Below, piece by piece: positions 10,339-21,861 of a DNA stretch of 64,000 nucleotides. How positions within the stretch are numbered: position 1 is the first letter of the stretch; each line of letters starts with the position of its first letter. The stretch comes from an uncultured Sphingomonadaceae bacterium (GTDB taxonomy: Bacteria; Pseudomonadota; Alphaproteobacteria; Sphingomonadales; Sphingomonadaceae), in the NCBI GenBank assembly GCA_947493215.1, contig CANLQE010000001.1, positions 2,171,404 to 2,235,403 on the forward strand. The letters are read 5' to 3'. Both the position numbers and the translations under genes were made by a program. The notes below the pieces were generated by a model. It saw only the letters and a program-made list of their open reading frames with translations, ran no database searches and was not told where the DNA came from.

Positions 10339-12473
10339 TCAGCGGCTTCCTCTGTCTCTGGTGGCATATTATGGCCCAATAGGCGCAATATATCCGCGGC
10401 ACATTCCACAATATTGCTCCCCGGTCCATAGATTCCGACAACACCCGATTTACGGAGGAATTCATAGTCTTGTGGCGGGATAACGCCGCCTGCAAAAACC
10501 TTGATATCGCTGCGCCCGGAATCCCGCAGCATTTGGATCAGCTCCGGGATGAGGGTTTTGTGACCAGCGGCCAGACTGGATGCGCCTACGGCATCAACAT
10601 TTTCCGACAGAGCCAGATCACGTGTCTCACCTGGTGTTTGGAACAGTGGACCGGAGATGACATCGAAACCCATATCGGTAAAGGCGCTCGACACAACATT
10701 CGCGCCGCGATCATGCCCGTCCTGCCCCATTTTTGCGACGAGGATTTTGGGTTTACGGCCCAGACGTTGCGAAACGGCATCGACGCCATCCACGACTAAA
10801 GCATATTGCGGATCGCCTTCATAGGCCGCGCCGTAAATGCCCTTCACCGGTGTTGGTTTTGTTGCGTAACGACCGAACGCCGCTTCCATCGCGTCGGATA
10901 TTTCACCGAGAGAAGCGCGCTTGCGGGCTGCATCGACAGCGAGGGCGAGCATATTGCCGTCACCCTTGGCACCTGCGGTAATCGCTTTCAGGGCAGCCTG
11001 ACAGGCGTCTTCGTCGCGTTCTTTGCGCATCTTATCAAGACGAGTAATCTGACCATGGCGCACTTTGTCATTGTCGATGTCGAGCGTTTCGAGTTGGTCT
11101 TCATCTTCGAGCGTATATTTGTTCACGCCAACAATGACATCATCGCCTTTGTCGACCCGCGCTTGGCGTCCGGCAGCGGCTTCTTCGATCATACCTTTGG
11201 GCCAACCATCGGCAACCGCTTTGGCCATGCCACCTTCGGCTTCGACCCGTTCGATAATCTCCCACGTTTTTTCGACCAATTCATCGGTCAGTGCTTCTAC
11301 ATAATAGCTACCACCTAGAGGATCAACGACCTTGGTGATGCCTGCTTCTTCCTGCAAAACAATCTGGGTGTTGCGGGCGATACGGGCTGAAAAGTCGGTC
11401 GGTAGCGCGATGGCTTCATCAAGCGCGTTAGTGTGGAGCGATTGCGTACCACCTAATGTTGCCGCCATAGCCTCAATGGTTGTCCGGATAACGTTATTAT
11501 ACGGATCTTGTTCGGTCAGAGACACACCAGATGTCTGGCAGTGGGTGCGCAACATTTTTGATCGCTCGGATTGCGCGCCTAGACCAGTCATGACCCGATG
11601 CCACAAGGTCCGCGCCGCTCGTAATTTGGCAACTTCCATGAAGAAGTTCATGCCAATGCCGAAAAAGAAACTCAGTCGTCCGGCAAAAGCATCGATATCA
11701 AGGCCCGTCGCCATGGCTTGCTTTGCATATTCACGGCCATCGGCGATGGTGAAGGCCAGTTCTTGAACCGCCGTCGCGCCCGCCTCGTGCATATGATAGC
11801 CGCTGATCGAAATGCTGTTGAACTTCGGCATATGTTCGGATGTGTAACCGATAATATCGGAGATGATCCGCATAGATGGCGCAGGCGGGTAGATATAGGT
11901 GTTGCGGACCATAAACTCTTTGAGAATATCGTTCTGGATCGTGCCAGCAAGTTGATCCTGAGAGACTCCCTGCTCTTCCGCGGCAACAATGTAGAAAGCC
12001 AGACAGGGGATAACCGCGCCGTTCATTGTCATGGACACCGACATGGTATCGAGCGGGATCCCGTCGAACAGGATTTTCATGTCCTCGATACTGTCAATCG
12101 CAACGCCGGCCTTACCAACATCACCGACAACTCGCGGATGATCGCTATCATAGCCGCGATGGGTTGCGAGATCGAAGGCCACGGACAGGCCTTTCTGACC
12201 AGCAGCTAGATTGCGACGATAGAAGGCGTTGGATTCTTCAGCCGTTGAGAAACCAGCATATTGACGGATTGTCCAAGGGCGCCCCGCATACATGCTGGCC
12301 TTGACACCGCGGGTGAACGGACCAAAACCAGGGAGCCCCGGATCACCGGCGTCTTCCGCTGTGTATAGCGGTTTAACGGCTATGCCTTCCGGCGTTTCCC
12401 AAGTCAGATCACGCCCTTTAACCTCTTTGTCAGCGAGCGCGTTCCAGTCTTCTATCGTCGGTTTTTCAGTCAT
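10335..12473 (-). CDS. scpA: Methylmalonyl-CoA mutase, catalytic (large) subunit
   Basis: 712 aa; [53 protein letters not shown]-terminal B12-binding [19 protein letters not shown]. Confidence 0.95.
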   Translation of the reverse strand: MTEKPTIEDWNALADKEVKGRDLTWETPEGIAVKPLYTAEDAGDPGLPGFGPFTRGVKASMYAGRPWTIRQYAGFSTAEESNAFYRRNLAAGQKGLSVAFDLATHRGYDSDHPRVVGDVGKAGVAIDSIEDMKILFDGIPLDTMSVSMTMNGAVIPCLAFYIVAAEEQGVSQDQLAGTIQNDILKEFMVRNTYIYPPAPSMRIISDIIGYTSEHMPKFNSISISGYHMHEAGATAVQELAFTIADGREYAKQAMATGLDIDAFAGRLSFFFGIGMNFFMEVAKLRAARTLWHRVMTGLGAQSERSKMLRTHCQTSGVSLTEQDPYNNVIRTTIEAMAATLGGTQSLHTNALDEAIALPTDFSARIARNTQIVLQEEAGITKVVDPLGGSYYVEALTDELVEKTWEIIERVEAEGGMAKAVADGWPKGMIEEAAAGRQARVDKGDDVIVGVNKYTLEDEDQLETLDIDNDKVRHGQITRLDKMRKERDEDACQAALKAITAGAKGDGNMLALAVDAARKRASLGEISDAMEAAFGRYATKPTPVKGIYGAAYEGDPQYALVVDGVDAVSQRLGRKPKILVAKMGQDGHDRGANVVSSAFTDMGFDVISGPLFQTPGETRDLALSENVDAVGASSLAAGHKTLIPELIQMLRDSGRSDIKVFAGGVIPPQDYEFLRKSGVVGIYGPGSNIVECAADILRLLGHNMPPETEEAAE

Positions 12474-13258
12474 TATTCGCCCTTAAATTCGGCTTTCCGT
12501 TTCTGCAGGAAGGATATGGCACCCTCGCGCGCATCTTTGCTGTTACCGGCTAATCGTTGGCCCTCTGCTTCTTTCACCAGAGCCGAAGCATAGTCGCTTT
12601 CCAGTGCTGTCGCCAGATTCTGACGCATGACGCCTAAAGCTACGGTTGGGCCGTCGGCCAGACGCTTGGCTAGCGCATTGGCTTCATCCATCAACGCCGC
12701 ATCGTCGACACACTTATATACTAATCCCCAATCTGCGGCTTTTTCGCCGGAGATTTTTTCGCCAAGCATCATCATTTCGGTGGCTCGTGCCTTGCCGACC
12801 AAACGCGTGAGCATCCAGCTAGCGCCGCCATCAGGGACCAGACCGATATTCACGAAGGCCTGCAAGAAGTAGGCGGATTTCCCGGCAATGGCAAAATCAC
12901 TCGCCAGTGCGATCGAGCAACCGACACCAGCCGCTGGGCCATTAACGGCCGTTACAGTCGGGATATCAAGCTTGGCGAGTTTCAGCATCAATGGGTTATA
13001 ATGCTGGTTCAATGCGGCGTAAGAACCCTGCCCGCCGGACAAGGCGCTATCGCCGCCCTTGGCTTGCAGATCGGCCCCGGCACAAAAAGCGCGGCCTTCA
13101 CCGGTAATGATAACGGCGCGCGCATCGTCCAGTTTGTCCAGCGCCAGATTTATCTCATCCGCCATGTCCAAAGAACAAGCGTTCAGGCGCGTTGGCTGGT
13201 TCAGCGTGATTGTCGCTACCTGATCGGCGATTTCCAATTTGATATTCTCGAATTCCAT
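12473..13258 (-). CDS. Enoyl-CoA hydratase/isomerase family protein
   Basis: Crotonase fold: [30 protein letters not shown]; 261 aa. Confidence 0.88.
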   Translation of the reverse strand: MEFENIKLEIADQVATITLNQPTRLNACSLDMADEINLALDKLDDARAVIITGEGRAFCAGADLQAKGGDSALSGGQGSYAALNQHYNPLMLKLAKLDIPTVTAVNGPAAGVGCSIALASDFAIAGKSAYFLQAFVNIGLVPDGGASWMLTRLVGKARATEMMMLGEKISGEKAADWGLVYKCVDDAALMDEANALAKRLADGPTVALGVMRQNLATALESDYASALVKEAEGQRLAGNSKDAREGAISFLQKRKAEFKGE

Positions 13259-13332
13259 AGTCTGTCCCTCTGAATTTAGTCAGCCCGAATTTGCTCCGGC
13301 TTGACGTTATTTTTATATTGAGAATCGCCGGA

Positions 13333-13767
13333 TCAATGATCTTTTGGTGTTTCCATAATCTCGGTTAGCATCCCGCCCATATCCTTGGGATGCACAAAAA
13401 AGATAAGTGTTCCGTGGGCGCCGATACGCGGTTCCCCCAAGACGCGCTTACCCATCGCTTCAAATTCCGCCTTAGCGGCATGGATATCGGGTACCTCAAA
13501 ACAGATATGATGCTGTCCGCCGAGCGGATTTTTAGCAAGAAAACCATGGATGGGACTATCTTCAACCAATGGTTCAATCAATTCTATCTGGGTGCCATTG
13601 GTTGGTCCGTCAGCAGGCGTATCAACAAAGCAAACCTTCACGCCTTGCGCCGGAAGATCGAAAGGTTCGCCTATAGAGGTAGCCCCCATGACATCGCGCC
13701 AATGGGCGATGCTTTCGGGGATGGAGGGGGTGACTACGCCGATGTGATTGAGGCGACCTAATTTCAA
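13333..13767 (-). CDS. mce: Methylmalonyl-CoA epimerase
   Basis: MKLGRLNHIGVVTPSIPESIAHWRDVMGA; HHICFEVPDI; VOC fold; 144 aa. Confidence 0.92.
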   Translation of the reverse strand: MKLGRLNHIGVVTPSIPESIAHWRDVMGATSIGEPFDLPAQGVKVCFVDTPADGPTNGTQIELIEPLVEDSPIHGFLAKNPLGGQHHICFEVPDIHAAKAEFEAMGKRVLGEPRIGAHGTLIFFVHPKDMGGMLTEIMETPKDH

Positions 13768-14708
13768 TGTGCTTCTCCGTGCGGGATGAATTTATGGACT
13801 AAAGGCGCAATCACGGCTCCAATGGCAACGCCGAATAAGCCCGACAATATCGCGAAACTAATCCCGCTGGCAAATTGCTGAGCTGTTTCAGGAAACAGGC
13901 CGACCAACGGATGCGATATCAAGTCGATAATATGCTCGGGTCCATGCCAGCCAACGGCTGCGATATTATGCACTAGCAAGCCCCCGCCGACCCAAGCCAT
14001 CGCCAGCGTCCCGATGATCGAGATGGTAGCAAGCAGTTTGGGCATAAAGGCCACCAAGCCGCGTCCGAATGAAGCTATCGCTCCTTTATTTTCCTTGGCG
14101 AGATGCAGGCCGACATCGTCCATCTTCACGATCAGAGCGACAGCGCCATATACGCCAACCGTTATCACGATGCCGATAAGCGCGAGGATGATACCCTGTT
14201 GCCACCAGACTTCATCGGTTACTTCGGATAGGGCGATGGCCATTATTTCCGCAGAAAGAATGAAATCGGTGCGGATTGCGCCGGATACCATTTCCTTCTC
14301 TCGGCCAGGACCTTCGACAATGGCTGGTTTATCATGCTTGGTGGTCTCGTCTACGTGGAGCCATTCAAGCACCTTCTCAGCCGCCTCGTAGCAAAGGAAA
14401 AGGCCGCCGAGAATCAGGATGATCGGAATCAGAAACGGCGCGAACTGGCCGAGCAGAACTGCCGCAGGGAGCAGAAACACCAGCTTGTTCTTGATTGACC
14501 CTTTGGCGATCTTCCAGATCATCGGCAGTTCGCGGGATGGATCGAAACCGGTCACATATTGAGGTGTGACAGCGGCGTCGTCGATGACCACACCTGCAGA
14601 TTTCGTGCCTGCGCGTGCTGCGGCGACACTGATATCGTCAATGGACGCGGCGGCGACTTTGGCAATCGCCGCTACGTCGTCGAGGAGGGCTACTAATCCT
14701 GTTGGCAT
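13764..14708 (-). CDS. DUF808 family inner membrane protein
   Basis: MPTGLVALLDDVAAIAKVAAASIDDISVAAARAGTKSAGVVIDDAAVTPQYVTGFDPSRELPMIWKIAKGS (DUF808/YedI signature); multiple TM. Confidence 0.88.
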   Translation of the reverse strand: MPTGLVALLDDVAAIAKVAAASIDDISVAAARAGTKSAGVVIDDAAVTPQYVTGFDPSRELPMIWKIAKGSIKNKLVFLLPAAVLLGQFAPFLIPIILILGGLFLCYEAAEKVLEWLHVDETTKHDKPAIVEGPGREKEMVSGAIRTDFILSAEIMAIALSEVTDEVWWQQGIILALIGIVITVGVYGAVALIVKMDDVGLHLAKENKGAIASFGRGLVAFMPKLLATISIIGTLAMAWVGGGLLVHNIAAVGWHGPEHIIDLISHPLVGLFPETAQQFASGISFAILSGLFGVAIGAVIAPLVHKFIPHGEAH

Positions 14709-14718
14709 TTTTTATCCT

Positions 14719-16245
14719 CTACAATGGGATATTGTCATGCTTTTTCCAAGGATTCTCGAGCTGCTTATTGCGCAGCTTCCGCAATCCCAGCGCTACCCGT
14801 CGCCGCGTCGAATGTGGCATGATTACTTCATCTATAAAGCCCTTTTGTGCGGCGATAAACGGATTGGCAAAACGCGCTTCATATTCCGCAGTGTGCTCGG
14901 CAATCTCTTCGGTTGTCTTGCCACGGAAGATAATCTCAACTGCCCCTTTCGCGCCCATCACAGCGATTTCAGCCGTTGGCCAGGCGTAGTTTAAATCACC
15001 GCGCAAATGCTTCGATGCCATGACGTCATATGCGCCGCCATAGGCTTTGCGGGTGATGATAGTGATTTTCGGCACCGTCGCCTCTGCATAAGCGAAGAGC
15101 AGTTTTGCACCATGCTTGATAATACCATTATGCTCTTGCGACGTGCCGGGTAGAAAACCGGGAACATCGACCAAGGTCACGATAGGAATATTGAACGCAT
15201 CGCAATAGCGGACAAAGCGCGCCGCTTTTTTGGAAGCGTTGATATCGAGGCAGCCAGCGAGCACCATAGGCTGGTTCGCAACCACGCCGACGGTAGACCC
15301 TTCCATCCGGCCAAAACCGCAAATGATATTATCGGCATGGGCTGGCTGAATTTCAAAAAATTCGCCTTCATCAACCATTTTCCGGATGACCTCATGCATA
15401 TCATAAGGCTGGTTCGCATTGGCGGGGATCAGCGTATCGAGGCTTTCTTCCAACCGGTCCCATGGATCAGCAGTTGGCCGCTCCGGCACTTCTTCACGGT
15501 TGCTCAGCGGCATATAATCTATGAAATCACGCGCAGCGAGCAACGCTTCGATATCGTTTTCATAAGCAACGTCGGCCACACTGGTTTTTGTTGTGTGGGT
15601 TACGGCACCGCCCAATTCTTCCTGCGTGACAATCTCGTTGGTCACCGTCTTCACAACGTCTGGACCGGTCACAAACATATAGCTGCTGTCTTTCACCATG
15701 AAGATGAAATCCGTCATCGCCGGTGAATAAACTGCGCCGCCAGCACATGGTCCCATGATCAGGCTCAGTTGCGGAACAACGCCGCTGGCCAAGACATTGC
15801 GTTGGAACACATCCGCATAACCGCCAAGCGAGGCGACACCTTCCTGAATACGCGCGCCACCACTGTCGTTAATGCCAATGACTGGAGCACCTACTTTCAT
15901 AGCATTTTCGAGAATTTTGCAGATCTTCTCGGCATGGCGTTCACTGAGCGAGCCACCAAAAACAGTAAAATCCTGAGAGAAGACAAATATCAAACGGCCA
16001 TTGATCGTACCGGAACCGGTTACAACGCCGTCACCAGCAATCTTGGTTTCTTCCATGCCGAAATCGACGCAATTATGTTCGACATACATATCGATTTCTT
16101 CAAACGAACCTTCATCGAGAAGTATCTCAATCCGTTCGCGTGCCGTCAGCTTGCCTTTGGCATGCTGACTATCAATCCGTTTTTGTCCGCCGCCGAGCAT
16201 TGCTTCGGCGCGCTTGACTTCCAATTGTGCGATAATGTCTGACAT
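14719..16245 (-). CDS. pccB: Propionyl-CoA carboxylase beta subunit (carboxyltransferase)
   Basis: 508 aa; [65 protein letters not shown]. Confidence 0.94.
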   Translation of the reverse strand: MSDIIAQLEVKRAEAMLGGGQKRIDSQHAKGKLTARERIEILLDEGSFEEIDMYVEHNCVDFGMEETKIAGDGVVTGSGTINGRLIFVFSQDFTVFGGSLSERHAEKICKILENAMKVGAPVIGINDSGGARIQEGVASLGGYADVFQRNVLASGVVPQLSLIMGPCAGGAVYSPAMTDFIFMVKDSSYMFVTGPDVVKTVTNEIVTQEELGGAVTHTTKTSVADVAYENDIEALLAARDFIDYMPLSNREEVPERPTADPWDRLEESLDTLIPANANQPYDMHEVIRKMVDEGEFFEIQPAHADNIICGFGRMEGSTVGVVANQPMVLAGCLDINASKKAARFVRYCDAFNIPIVTLVDVPGFLPGTSQEHNGIIKHGAKLLFAYAEATVPKITIITRKAYGGAYDVMASKHLRGDLNYAWPTAEIAVMGAKGAVEIIFRGKTTEEIAEHTAEYEARFANPFIAAQKGFIDEVIMPHSTRRRVALGLRKLRNKQLENPWKKHDNIPL

Positions 16246-16374
16246 TCATCCCCCGACTGTGAATCACTAGGTGCGATATGCCCTAGTCAATGCACAGCCG
16301 GTTAGGCAATCGTCAATGTGAAATTAATCGATCAATTAAGTTACTTTTGAAACGTCCCGTTCCGTAGCGTCATC

Positions 16375-17721
16375 CTATTTAAACAATACCAATTCCTCGG
16401 CCATGCTTGGGTGTAATGCCACAGTGTCGTCAAATGCTTGCTTGGTTAGTCCTGCTTTGACTGCGATTGCGGCGGCTTGCAAAATCTCCGGTGCATCCGG
16501 TCCAATCATATGCAGGCCCAGTATCTTCTCACTGGTGGCTTCAACAATCATTTTATACAGGCTGCGCTCGGGGCGATCGGCGAAGGCATTGCGCATCGCT
16601 CGGAAATCCGACGAATAGACCTTGATATTGCCATATTGCGTCCGCGCTTCTCCTTCGGTCAAGCCCACCGAAGCAATAGGTGGCTGTGAGAAAACAGCCG
16701 ATGGGATGCAGCTATAATCCACAGTTTTGGGATCATTGTTAAATACTGTATCAGCAAACGCCTGTCCTTCACGAATGGCAACCGGCGTCAGCTGCACACG
16801 GTCGGTGACATCGCCAACAGCATAGATGCTGTCGACATTGGTCCGGCTATATTCATCGACCTTGATCGCGCCCTTTTCATTGGTTTCAACACCAGCATTT
16901 TCCAGGCCAAGGCCTTGAATCTTCGGGCTTCGGCCAGTGGCAATCAGAACGACATCAGCCTGCACTGGATCTTTGCCATCCATATAAACATCAAAGCCAC
17001 TATCATCGCGCTGTTCGATTTTGTCGAACGTGCAGTTGAATTTATAACTTATGCCTTTAGCCAGAGAGATTTGCAGCAACCTATCACGCAGGCTTTCATC
17101 ATAGCCGCGTAATATAACGTCCGAGCGATTGACCACGGTAACTTCGCTGCCCAATCCGTTAAAGATACCGGCAAATTCATTGGCAATATAGCCACCACCT
17201 GCGATAATGACTTTCTTGGGTAATTTTTCCAGATGGAACATTTCATTGGATGTTTGCGCTAGTTCACTGCCAGGAAAATCAGGTTTAACCGGCCACGCAC
17301 CCACGGCGATCAATATGTATTTGGCGGTGACGGTCTTGCCGCTGGCGAGCTTCACTTCATGTGGACCGACAATCTCTGCACGTTCCAAAATGATTTCAAC
17401 ATCATGGTTTTTCAGCGTTTCGGTGTAAGCGTTGTTAAGCCTATCAACGTCTGACAGAATGTGATCGCGCAGCTTGGTCCAGTCAAATTTGGCGTTCTGC
17501 CAGGTCCAGCCAAAATTTTTGCCATCTTCGAGATCTTCAGAAAAATGTGAACCATAAACCAGCATCTTTTTCGGCACACAGCCGCGAATGACACAGGTAC
17601 CGCCAACGCGATATTCTTCGGCAACCGCCACTTTGGCGCCATAGGAAGCCGACACGCGCGCGGCTCTTGTTCCACCTGATCCTGCGCCAATGACAAACAG
17701 GTCATAATCATATTTCGACAT
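16375..17721 (-). CDS. gor: Glutathione-disulfide reductase
   Basis: [42 protein letters not shown]-terminal ALHPSMAEELVLFK. Start at MSKYDYDLF rather than the longer ORF start at 17739. Confidence 0.92.
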   Translation of the reverse strand: MSKYDYDLFVIGAGSGGTRAARVSASYGAKVAVAEEYRVGGTCVIRGCVPKKMLVYGSHFSEDLEDGKNFGWTWQNAKFDWTKLRDHILSDVDRLNNAYTETLKNHDVEIILERAEIVGPHEVKLASGKTVTAKYILIAVGAWPVKPDFPGSELAQTSNEMFHLEKLPKKVIIAGGGYIANEFAGIFNGLGSEVTVVNRSDVILRGYDESLRDRLLQISLAKGISYKFNCTFDKIEQRDDSGFDVYMDGKDPVQADVVLIATGRSPKIQGLGLENAGVETNEKGAIKVDEYSRTNVDSIYAVGDVTDRVQLTPVAIREGQAFADTVFNNDPKTVDYSCIPSAVFSQPPIASVGLTEGEARTQYGNIKVYSSDFRAMRNAFADRPERSLYKMIVEATSEKILGLHMIGPDAPEILQAAAIAVKAGLTKQAFDDTVALHPSMAEELVLFK

Positions 17722-17739
17722 TTTAAATTCCTTGATCAC

Positions 17740-19233
17740 TCAGGCAGGAAATGCCCGGTTTTTTAGTGTTTCGGTCGAAGGGTCCATTTGGTTACCGTCA
17801 CCCGCCATGAGTGCGTTGGCCATTTCCTTGCCCAGCTCGACACCAAACTGGTCAAAGGGATTGATGCCCAAAAGCATTGCATTCACGAAGGTACGATGCT
17901 CGTAAAAGGCTATAAGAGCCCCCAAAGTTTTCCCATTAAGATCATCCAGTAACAGTGTCACGCTCGGCCTGTCGCCTGGATAATTTCGATTAGGGTCATC
18001 GGATTTCTTGCCGGTCATTAACGCCGCTCCTTGGGCAAAACAGTTTAGCAGCAGGCCGTGATGATGTTCTGCCGCCAGCGAGTGCCCCGGTTCGATGACG
18101 GCAAGAAGCTCAACCGGTACCAAGTGTGTCCCTTGATGGAGCAACTGAAAAACGGCATGCTGTACATCGGTTCCTACCCCGCCCCAGACGATCGGGCTGC
18201 TATGGCGGTCGAGCGGTTTGCCATCTGCCGTTACCGATTTGCCATTACTCTCCATTTCAAGTTGTTGTAGGTAGTCGGGCAATAGTTTCAGTCGTTCGTC
18301 ATAGGCGAAGACGGCTCGTGTCTCACAGCCTCGGATCTGGCTATAATATTGGTCACAAAAAGCCGCGATAACCGGAATATTTTGATTAAACGGGGCATCT
18401 TTGAAATGTTGATCCATTGTGGCAGCTCCGGCCAGCAGATCATCAAAAACGTCCATACCGAGAGTGAGGGCAACGCTAAATCCAATCGAGGACCAAAGCG
18501 AATAGCGCCCTCCAACTGTCTCGGAAAAGGGCAGAATTCTACTCTCATCAACGCCCCATTCGACCGCTGTTTCCGGCATGGCCGTCAATGAGACGATCTT
18601 GCCAAAGGGATCCGAGACCCCCTGTTCGGCCATCCAATCGGTTACAGAGCGTGCGTTGAGAAAGGTTTCTGCCGTCGTGAAGCTTTTGGATGCAATCACA
18701 ATCAACGTTTTATGGGCATCAAAGCGTTCCAGTACAGGTTCCAATGCAGAGCCATCTATATTGGAAATAACCGCTGTTTCATATTTTTCATCGCCTAGTT
18801 TCAACGATTCCAGCAACAGTTCAGGACCTAGTGCGGAACCACCGATACCGAGGTGAATGATATATTCAATATCGCCGAGCGCGCCGGCATCAATAGCCTG
18901 AACGAGCCCTTGCATCCGGTTTCTCAGCAAGTGTGCATTTTCAACGCTTGTCTTCGCGCCCATGCCACGTTCTGCCGTATGCTCCGCTGCGCGACCTTCA
19001 CTGATGTTAATGACCGAGCCGTTGGTCAGGGCTTCAATCTGATCGGACAAGCCTTTGTCAGCGGCAAGCTTTTGGAAATTTTCCAGTAAAGCGCTATCCA
19101 TATGTGTCTTGGAAAAATCGAAATAAATGCCGGATTGGTCGAAACTCAACTGCGCAACACGATCGGAAGCGGCGTCAAACAAAGCTTTTAAGGTTGATTT
19201 AGGCTGGGTCTCTATCGCGTTCCAATGATCCAA
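17740..19233 (-). CDS. pgi: Glucose-6-phosphate isomerase
   Basis: LGIGGSALGPELLLESL, SKSFTTAETFLNA, GGRYSLWSSIGF, INPFDQFGVELGK. Confidence 0.94.
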   Translation of the reverse strand: MDHWNAIETQPKSTLKALFDAASDRVAQLSFDQSGIYFDFSKTHMDSALLENFQKLAADKGLSDQIEALTNGSVINISEGRAAEHTAERGMGAKTSVENAHLLRNRMQGLVQAIDAGALGDIEYIIHLGIGGSALGPELLLESLKLGDEKYETAVISNIDGSALEPVLERFDAHKTLIVIASKSFTTAETFLNARSVTDWMAEQGVSDPFGKIVSLTAMPETAVEWGVDESRILPFSETVGGRYSLWSSIGFSVALTLGMDVFDDLLAGAATMDQHFKDAPFNQNIPVIAAFCDQYYSQIRGCETRAVFAYDERLKLLPDYLQQLEMESNGKSVTADGKPLDRHSSPIVWGGVGTDVQHAVFQLLHQGTHLVPVELLAVIEPGHSLAAEHHHGLLLNCFAQGAALMTGKKSDDPNRNYPGDRPSVTLLLDDLNGKTLGALIAFYEHRTFVNAMLLGINPFDQFGVELGKEMANALMAGDGNQMDPSTETLKNRAFPA

Positions 19234-19389
19234 AGCACATTCTTTCTTGTTATTTACAATGACCTACACGCCCCAAATTTTCGATCACCGCTCTATCCTG
19301 CGTCGATCTGATGGACAAGGTCAATCACCGGAAATTGTCGATAAATACTGTCTCTTGACCGCACGCGCCATTATCAGCAAAGGGACGCG

Positions 19390-20196
19390 ATGAGAGATAA
19401 AACCGCTGAGCGATCCGAAACCGCAGATTTCATGATTTTCCTCGTAAAACTGGCGGTGTTCGTCATTATCTTACGCAGTTTTATCGTGTCGCCGTTCAAT
19501 ATCCCGTCAGAATCCATGCAGCCGCGCCTAATGGTTGGTGATTATCTGCTGGTTGCAAAATGGCCTTATGGATATTCCGAGTATAGCATGCCGTTCAGCG
19601 CGCCGGTTATTCCAGGACGAATTTTGGCCAACAAACCAGAGCCTGGCGACGTGGTTGTGTTCAAAGCCCCGCCCAGTGCTACGGATGATTATATCAAGCG
19701 AGTTATTGGCCTGTCGGGCGATATTATACAGGTCACAAATGGCGTTGTCTCGATCAATGGCACGCCGGTCGAGCGCAAGAAAATTGACGACTATGTTCAC
19801 TTAGTGTCCCCCAACAGCCTCTGTTATGCGGCCTATTTCGAAACAACCAATGCAGATGGCGAACGGATTTGCCGCTATCCGCAGTTTCAAGAGACTCTGC
19901 CGAATGGCCGGACTTACAAGATATTAGATGTGAACGAAGCGTCTGAAGGCGACAATACCGATAGTTTTATCGTACCGGATGGTCATATGTTCCTGATGGG
20001 CGACAATCGGGATCGCAGCGCGGACAGCCGTTTCCCGGCGGTTGAGGGACAAGCCATCGGTATGGTTCCGCAAGAAAATCTGGTAGGCCGGGCGCTCGTG
20101 TCGGTATTTTCGACCGATGGATCTGCCGAATGGATAAAACCGTGGACCTGGTTTAGCGCGGCGCGGTGGGAGCGTATTGGAGAGAGCTTTGAATAA
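19390..20196 (+). CDS. lepB: Signal peptidase I
   Basis: PFNIPSESMQPRLMVGDYLLVAKW; IKRVIGLSGD; GDNRDRSADSR. Confidence 0.94.
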   Translation: MRDKTAERSETADFMIFLVKLAVFVIILRSFIVSPFNIPSESMQPRLMVGDYLLVAKWPYGYSEYSMPFSAPVIPGRILANKPEPGDVVVFKAPPSATDDYIKRVIGLSGDIIQVTNGVVSINGTPVERKKIDDYVHLVSPNSLCYAAYFETTNADGERICRYPQFQETLPNGRTYKILDVNEASEGDNTDSFIVPDGHMFLMGDNRDRSADSRFPAVEGQAIGMVPQENLVGRALVSVFSTDGSAEWIKPWTWFSAARWERIGESFE

Positions 20197-20857
20197 ATCG
20201 GTGCTTCTAGAATGGCTTGCCGATCTGACTGGGGAAAAGCCGGGCGACGAAACGCTTTACATCCGTGCGGTCACCCATGGCAGTTTTGGCGATGATGACT
20301 ATCAGCGGCTTGAATTCCTTGGTGATCGCGTGCTCGGTTTGACGATTGCTGCTCGGCTTTATGAGCAGTTCCCCAATGAACCTGAAGGACAATTGTCACA
20401 GAGGCTCAACGGACTCGTTTCGGGCAAGGTCTGTGGAGAGATTGCTCGCACTCTTGGAATTTCCGATCATCTTTTGCTCGGCAAACAGGCGCGGGATGAT
20501 GGGGCTCGCCAAAGCGCAAAGGTTCTTGGTGACGTCATGGAGTCACTCATCGGTGCTGTATATCTCGATCACGGGATGGACGCGGCGAAACGGTTTATCC
20601 TGAAATATTGGGGGGACCGAATTTCAGGTATGGCGAAGGATATCCGGCACCCCAAATCCGCGCTGCAGGAATGGGCCGCGGCACATAATCGCAAAATGCC
20701 GGTTTACGAGCTGGTGGAAAAAGTCGGCCCGCATCATGACCTGCGGTTCACGGTCAAAGCGGTCATTAGCAAGGTTGGAGAAGTTGAGGCAACAGCCTCA
20801 TCTATCCAAACTGCGGAAACAACCGCCGCCAAACTCTTTTTGGAAAAATATACATGA
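20177..20857 (+). CDS. rnc: Ribonuclease III
   Basis: RLEFLGDRVLGLTIAARLYEQFP, DVMESLIGAVYLD, C-terminal dsRBD. ORF-track start is TTG 20177; TTG 20189 is also possible. Confidence 0.93.
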   Translation: MERALNKSVLLEWLADLTGEKPGDETLYIRAVTHGSFGDDDYQRLEFLGDRVLGLTIAARLYEQFPNEPEGQLSQRLNGLVSGKVCGEIARTLGISDHLLLGKQARDDGARQSAKVLGDVMESLIGAVYLDHGMDAAKRFILKYWGDRISGMAKDIRHPKSALQEWAAAHNRKMPVYELVEKVGPHHDLRFTVKAVISKVGEVEATASSIQTAETTAAKLFLEKYT

Positions 20858-21762
20858 CCGAACAACCCACCTCACAGAAATGTGGTGTAGTAGCGCTTAT
20901 CGGCGCACCCAATGCAGGTAAATCTACATTGATCAATGCGCTCGTTGGTCAGAAGGTCGCGATTACCAGCTCTAAACCGCAAACTACGCGGACGCGTCTG
21001 CTGGGCATTGCGATGGAAGAGAATACTCAGCTGTTGCTGGTCGACACACCCGGCATTTTTGAGCCGCACCGCCGATTGGACCGAGCGATGGTTTCCGCTG
21101 CCTGGGATGGCGCAGAGGACGCAGACATCATCGTTTTTCTGGTGGATTCGCGTGCAGGTCTTGGCCCCAAAGTCACTTCGATTGTCGAGCGGATCAAGCA
21201 CCGGAAAGAGAAAATAATCCTCGTGCTCAACAAGGTCGATATCGCGGCCAAGGATAAATTGCTCAATCACGCGTCAAAGCTGAATGACCTTTCCGTCTTT
21301 GATGAAACATTTTTCGTCAGCGCGAAAACCGGCGATGGGCTGGAAGAACTCAAAACCTATCTGGTAGCCGCGATGCCCGAAGGCCCGTGGCATTTCCCGG
21401 AAGATCAGGTTTCCGACGCCAGCGAACGCATTTTAGCCGCAGAAATCACGCGAGAACAGGTTTTTCGCCAGCTCCATGCTGAACTGCCCTATGCGATTGC
21501 CATTGCGATGGAGCAGTATAAGGAACGGGAAGACGGATCGGTGGAAATTCACCAGCAAATATTGGTGGAAAAGAGCAGCCAACGAGCCATTATCCTCGGC
21601 AAAGGTGGACATCAGATCAAGGACATCGGTGCCAAAGCCCGTGCGGAGCTATCCGAGATATTGGGCAAGACCGTCCATCTCTATCTCCACGTCAAAGTCA
21701 GTGCCAATTGGGATGAGGATAAAAGCCTGTATCAAGACATGGGGTTGGATTGGGTCAAATAG
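20854..21762 (+). CDS. era: GTPase Era
   Basis: GAPNAGKSTLINALVGQKVAITSSKPQTTRTRLLGI; DTPGIFEP; KH domain ILGKGGHQIKDIGAKAR. 4-nt overlap with rnc. Confidence 0.96.
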   Translation: MTEQPTSQKCGVVALIGAPNAGKSTLINALVGQKVAITSSKPQTTRTRLLGIAMEENTQLLLVDTPGIFEPHRRLDRAMVSAAWDGAEDADIIVFLVDSRAGLGPKVTSIVERIKHRKEKIILVLNKVDIAAKDKLLNHASKLNDLSVFDETFFVSAKTGDGLEELKTYLVAAMPEGPWHFPEDQVSDASERILAAEITREQVFRQLHAELPYAIAIAMEQYKEREDGSVEIHQQILVEKSSQRAIILGKGGHQIKDIGAKARAELSEILGKTVHLYLHVKVSANWDEDKSLYQDMGLDWVK

Positions 21763-21861
21763 AACTCACGGTGCCCGCGTACGGGCAATCTTCCGGGCAA
21801 AACTTGATGTGACGACCGATTTGTTGCAGTATATGCAGATGTTTCCACAGGAGGGAATGTC

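Noticed and set aside
10806-11318. 170-aa plus-strand ORF
   Set aside because: Antisense to methylmalonyl-CoA mutase; shadow ORF.
15769-16242. 157-aa plus-strand ORF
   Set aside because: Antisense to pccB; no independent signal.
16324-16339. TTAATCGATCAATTAA upstream of pccB
   Set aside because: Imperfect AT-rich dyad; could be an operator for the propionate operon but is not distinguishable from chance in an AT-rich promoter.
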